A stretch of DNA of 64,000 nucleotides from Rhynochetos jubatus. Its lineage: Eukaryota > Chordata > Aves > Eurypygiformes > Rhynochetidae. The translations under genes were made by a program, and so were the position numbers. The stretch lies in NCBI GenBank assembly GCA_027574665.1, contig CM050648.1:62022863-62086862 (forward strand), read 5' to 3'. Below are positions 60,721-64,000 of the stretch, piece after piece; position 1 is the stretch's first letter; every line of letters begins with the position of its first letter. The notes beneath the pieces are model-generated. The model ran no database searches and was not told where the DNA came from. It was given only the letters and a program-made list of their open reading frames with translations.

Positions 60721-62316
60721 TAAGTAGCGAGTACAACTATCTTACTCTTTTAAACCATTATTTCTCAAGGAGAACATATTGAAGTAATAAAAAATTCTGA
60801 TTCAATATTTGTAAATTTGTGGAAATCGAGGAAATTCTTATCCTTGTTCAGCCTTCATATTCTCAGCACTACATTGAAGAACAGCAGTTCTCCAGACATC
60901 TTCATCTTGTGCTAGAGGCAACAACTCTCAGCTACTGTTTCATATTAGCATAAATTCAATTTCCTACTAAATAGTTTGCTTTACCACCAGCACTACTGTG
61001 GTATGTAGTGACAAAAATCCAAGTGGCAAATGAAAGACTTCAGTCTGCCATTGTCTAATATGAAGATTAGATTCCAAGATTTTTTACATTTTTTTTACAC
61101 TATTTAAATAGAGATTGGGTAAAAAATTAACTCATACTCGAATCAAATTACAGTTCAGTTTGGTAAACCTTACTTATTGCATAAAATATAAAGAGACTGG
61201 AATATGTAAACCAAAACTGGAATAGCATAGCTGAAATACTTCACACCCCTACATACTTGTAGTCACTGGTTTATTTCACTTCTAGGGGATGGTTCATCCT
61301 TAAGGAGGTTAAGTTACTCGATAACAACTCATGACCTTGCAAAGATTTTCTCTAAATTGTCTCCTCTACTTCTGTGTGGTTTACATATTTAAATGCCCAC
61401 ATTTAAATATTTCTATGCTTTTTCAGCTCAGTTTGAGCAACAGCTTCTCAATGAGATATTTAAACCTTTGTGCATTCTACTCACAGAAAGAATTGTTCCT
61501 CACTTGTGTGACATCCACTGCAATGGATGGGGCTAGCCTCATTTACAAAGGGTGTTTGTCTGAGCTGGGGTTGCAGCATCAGAGATGGAGTGACATAGGG
61601 TGCTAAGGTCATTATAATCTTCTTGCATTGTAGTTGTGTACTCACAGTAAATAAAAACTTGTGAAACTTGGCAAGCTAGCTCAACTGTAGTGTACAAAGT
61701 TTTCTGATAGCAACATCACAGCCTTGTATCTTAATTATCATTATGGAGGCTATATTTCACTTCTCCTTCTCTCATTAAAGTCAGATTGTGATTTCCTGGA
61801 GTGAATTTTATTGAGTATTCACACCCTGGAATTATACCTCTTTTTCCAGCATCCTTTCCTATAAGTATCTGAAGGGGAATATTTTGGTTCCTAAATAGCT
61901 CTTTTCACACTCATGATGCTCAGATGTATGGGTTAAATACTGAAGGGGCACTGTACGAAAAAATAAAGCAGTCACTATGCTTTCAGCAAAGGCTGGACAA
62001 CATCCAAAGACATAGGCTTATTTTAGCAAAAGGGGATGTTGGCTAGAATCCTACAGTTACATGGTGGCCTGATAAGGAAAAGAACGAATCCAGAAATCAA
62101 ATCAGATTCTCTCAGGCAGACAGGGAAGAGTATTACTCATAGCACTTCATTGGCACTGACTTTCTATAGTTTTGCCATTTATTATATTTGAGGTCCTCAG
62201 CTCACTGGAAGATTTTTTATTCTTTTATCAGTCCTTCAGCACTTTCATTTATAGGGGTGAATGAATTCTTATTTACCAATACAAGAATGCTCCCTACTTA
62301 TTCCTTTACTTCAAAT

Positions 62317-63345
62317 CATAGAATAGTTTGGGTGGGAAGGGACCTTTAAAGGTCATCTAGTCCATGCCCTCTGACAATGAACAAGGACATCTTCATTTAG
62401 ACCAGGTTTCTCAGAGCCCTGTCCAACCTGACCTTGGTTTCCAGGGATTGGGCATCTACCACCTCTCTGGCCAACCTGTTCCAGTGTCTCACCACCCTTG
62501 TTGGAGAAAATTTCTTTCTTATGTCTAGTCTAAATCTACATCTTTTTAGTTTAAAACTATTACACCTTGTCGTATCACTACAGACTTTACTAAAATTTTG
62601 TCCCTATATACCCTCTTTAAGTATAAAAAGGTCCCAATAAGGTCTCCCTGGAGCCTTCTCTCCTCCAGGATGAATAATCCCAGCTCTCTCAGCCTTTTCT
62701 CATAGGAGAGGTGTTCCATGCTTTTGATCCTTTTTGTGGCTCTCCTCTGGACCTGTTTGGACAAGTTGAGGACTCTAGAGTTGGATGTGGTACTTGAGGT
62801 GGTGTCTCATGAGTGCAGACTGGAGAGAAAGAATCACCTCCCTTGAACTGCTGGCCACGCTCCTCTGGATACAGCCAAGGATACAGCTGGCTTTCTGGGC
62901 TGACAGTGCACACTGCCGGCTCATGTCCAGCTTTTCATCCACCAGTAGCCCAAAGTTCTTCTCTTCAGAGCTGCTCTTGATATATTCTCCACCCAGCCTG
63001 TACTTGTGCTTGGGATTGCCCCGACCCATATGCAGGACCTTGCACTTGGCCTTGTTGAACTTCATGAGGTTCACATGGGCCTACTTCTCAAGCTGGTCCT
63101 GTTCCCTCTGGATGGCATCCTGTCCCTTGGGAATATCCACCTCACCACTCAGCTTGTTGTCATCTGTTGAATTGCTGAGGATGTCCTTGATCCTACTGTC
63201 TATGTCATTGATGAAGACATTAAACAGTACTGGTCCCAGTATGGACCCCTGAGAGACAACACTCATCCAGATTGCCATCTGGACATGGAGCCATTGACCA
63301 CTACCTCTGGATGGGACCATTCAACCAGTTCCTCATCCATATGTT
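62317..63345 (-). mobile_element. CR1 LINE, 1-kb copy with broken reverse transcriptase
   Basis: Read on the minus strand, the element runs from the RT core to the 3' terminus (plus-strand start AATCATAGAATAGTTTGGGT). The segment 63081-63320 encodes the RT motif GSILGPVLFNVFINDID. The normally conserved aspartate motif (FADD in CR1) reads STDD. The segment 62775-63074 encodes the thumb-like region with [19 protein letters not shown] and [14 protein letters not shown] residues. These lie in different frames with stops between them, so the copy is dead. It is 5'-truncated near 63345. Confidence 0.95.
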
Positions 63346-64000
63346 TTTCCCCTCCGCAAAAAAAATTCTTACATTTTTCAAATCTGACACCTGTCACTTG
63401 GAATAAACAGTCCTTCATTTACATATTCGTATTTTCAGATTTAACTGTTTGCTATCCTCTACATTTTTCAAGGATTGTGTTACTTTAGAGCAAAGGTTGG
63501 TTTATGGGTCATGAGTAGCTAAATGTGTTTAACATTCCATATGCTTTTACATTAATAAATAATTATTCCTTTTAGTTCAATACACTAGAAAGTTACACTG
63601 AAAGACCATAAAGTGCTAGCATTCAGGAACAATGCTAGGATTATGAAGTAAGATTTATTTCAAATATTAATTAGGTTTGAATTTTTTAATTTTAGCTACA
63701 ATAGAGTTCATATTTCATTGCAGTCACTCAAACTTAATAAAGCAATGTCAAGCAGTACAGAATGGTACAAAAGGCTTCTGGCATGACCAAGACACACTGT
63801 GTGAGTGCTATTGTCTATTGCAGTTTAATGAGCCTCAATAACTGGAGCTAATAGGTCATATTGTGCAAAGAAAAAAAAGCATAATTAAATGTTATTTCTA
63901 TGTAATTACACTATCCATTGTTCATGATGAAAATTAAGACAATTTTACAAGCCTTTATCACAATAAATTATTAGAGAAAAATAATTTGAGATGAAATATT
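63346..64000. other. Intergenic end of window
   Basis: AT-rich sequence after the CR1 copy. Nothing recognised. Confidence 0.5.

Larger units (their letters stand above)
54382..62316. other. Intergenic, mostly unrecognised
   Basis: About 7.9 kb of AT-rich sequence with A tracts (55410-55426 and near 56735-56752), a notable hairpin at 58494-58552 and a possible conserved element at 60210-60720. No exon, RNA gene or transposon was identified. Confidence 0.5.

Noticed and set aside
62785-63252. 155-codon plus-strand ORF
   Set aside because: It is antisense to the CR1 reverse transcriptase region.
1-64000. CRISPR array, operon or other prokaryotic system
   Set aside because: Spliced vertebrate exons, LINEs and LTRs show nuclear animal DNA. 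No regularly spaced repeats were seen.

Overview
The window is vertebrate nuclear DNA and almost certainly avian. It is AT-rich, with large introns, one strong CpG island, several CR1 LINE copies with the usual ATTCTATGATTCTATGA-type 3' end, and an LTR of the kind common in birds. The species cannot be fixed from the sequence alone. A neoavian bird is an inference from the LTR type.

The only host gene I can prove is the 5' part of NETO1 (neuropilin and tolloid-like 1), on the minus strand. Four coding exons join in frame through phase-1 introns: exon 1 (23949-23976, start codon), exon 2 (20302-20355, signal peptide), exon 3 (18550-18687, start of CUB1) and exon 4 (10127-10375, rest of CUB1). 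They encode residues 1-156. CUB2, the LDLa module, the transmembrane segment and the cytoplasmic tail must lie beyond position 1. A possible further exon sits at 1373-1449. The exons were assembled by reading splice sites. Most are too short to stand out as open reading frames.

The NETO1 start lies in a CpG island (about 23.4-26.1 kb) with GC boxes, an NF-Y-type CCAAT motif, a CGG repeat, G-rich runs and an ATG that opens an out-of-frame reading frame overlapping the start of NETO1. The introns hold one CR1 3' end, other degraded LINE traces, a 24-base C tract and AT-rich sequence.

From 26 kb to 64 kb I see no host coding exon. This fits the gene desert that flanks NETO1 in other amniotes (established knowledge). 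It contains several CR1 copies of different ages, three solo LTRs (one with a perfect 5-bp target duplication), a hAT-type MITE with intact terminal repeats, and two stretches that look like conserved regulatory DNA. No RNA gene, CRISPR array or new multi-gene system was found. The observations most worth checking are the uORF overlapping NETO1, the candidate extra exon, the uncatalogued-looking LTRs and a hairpin that bears the mark of a template-switch mutation.
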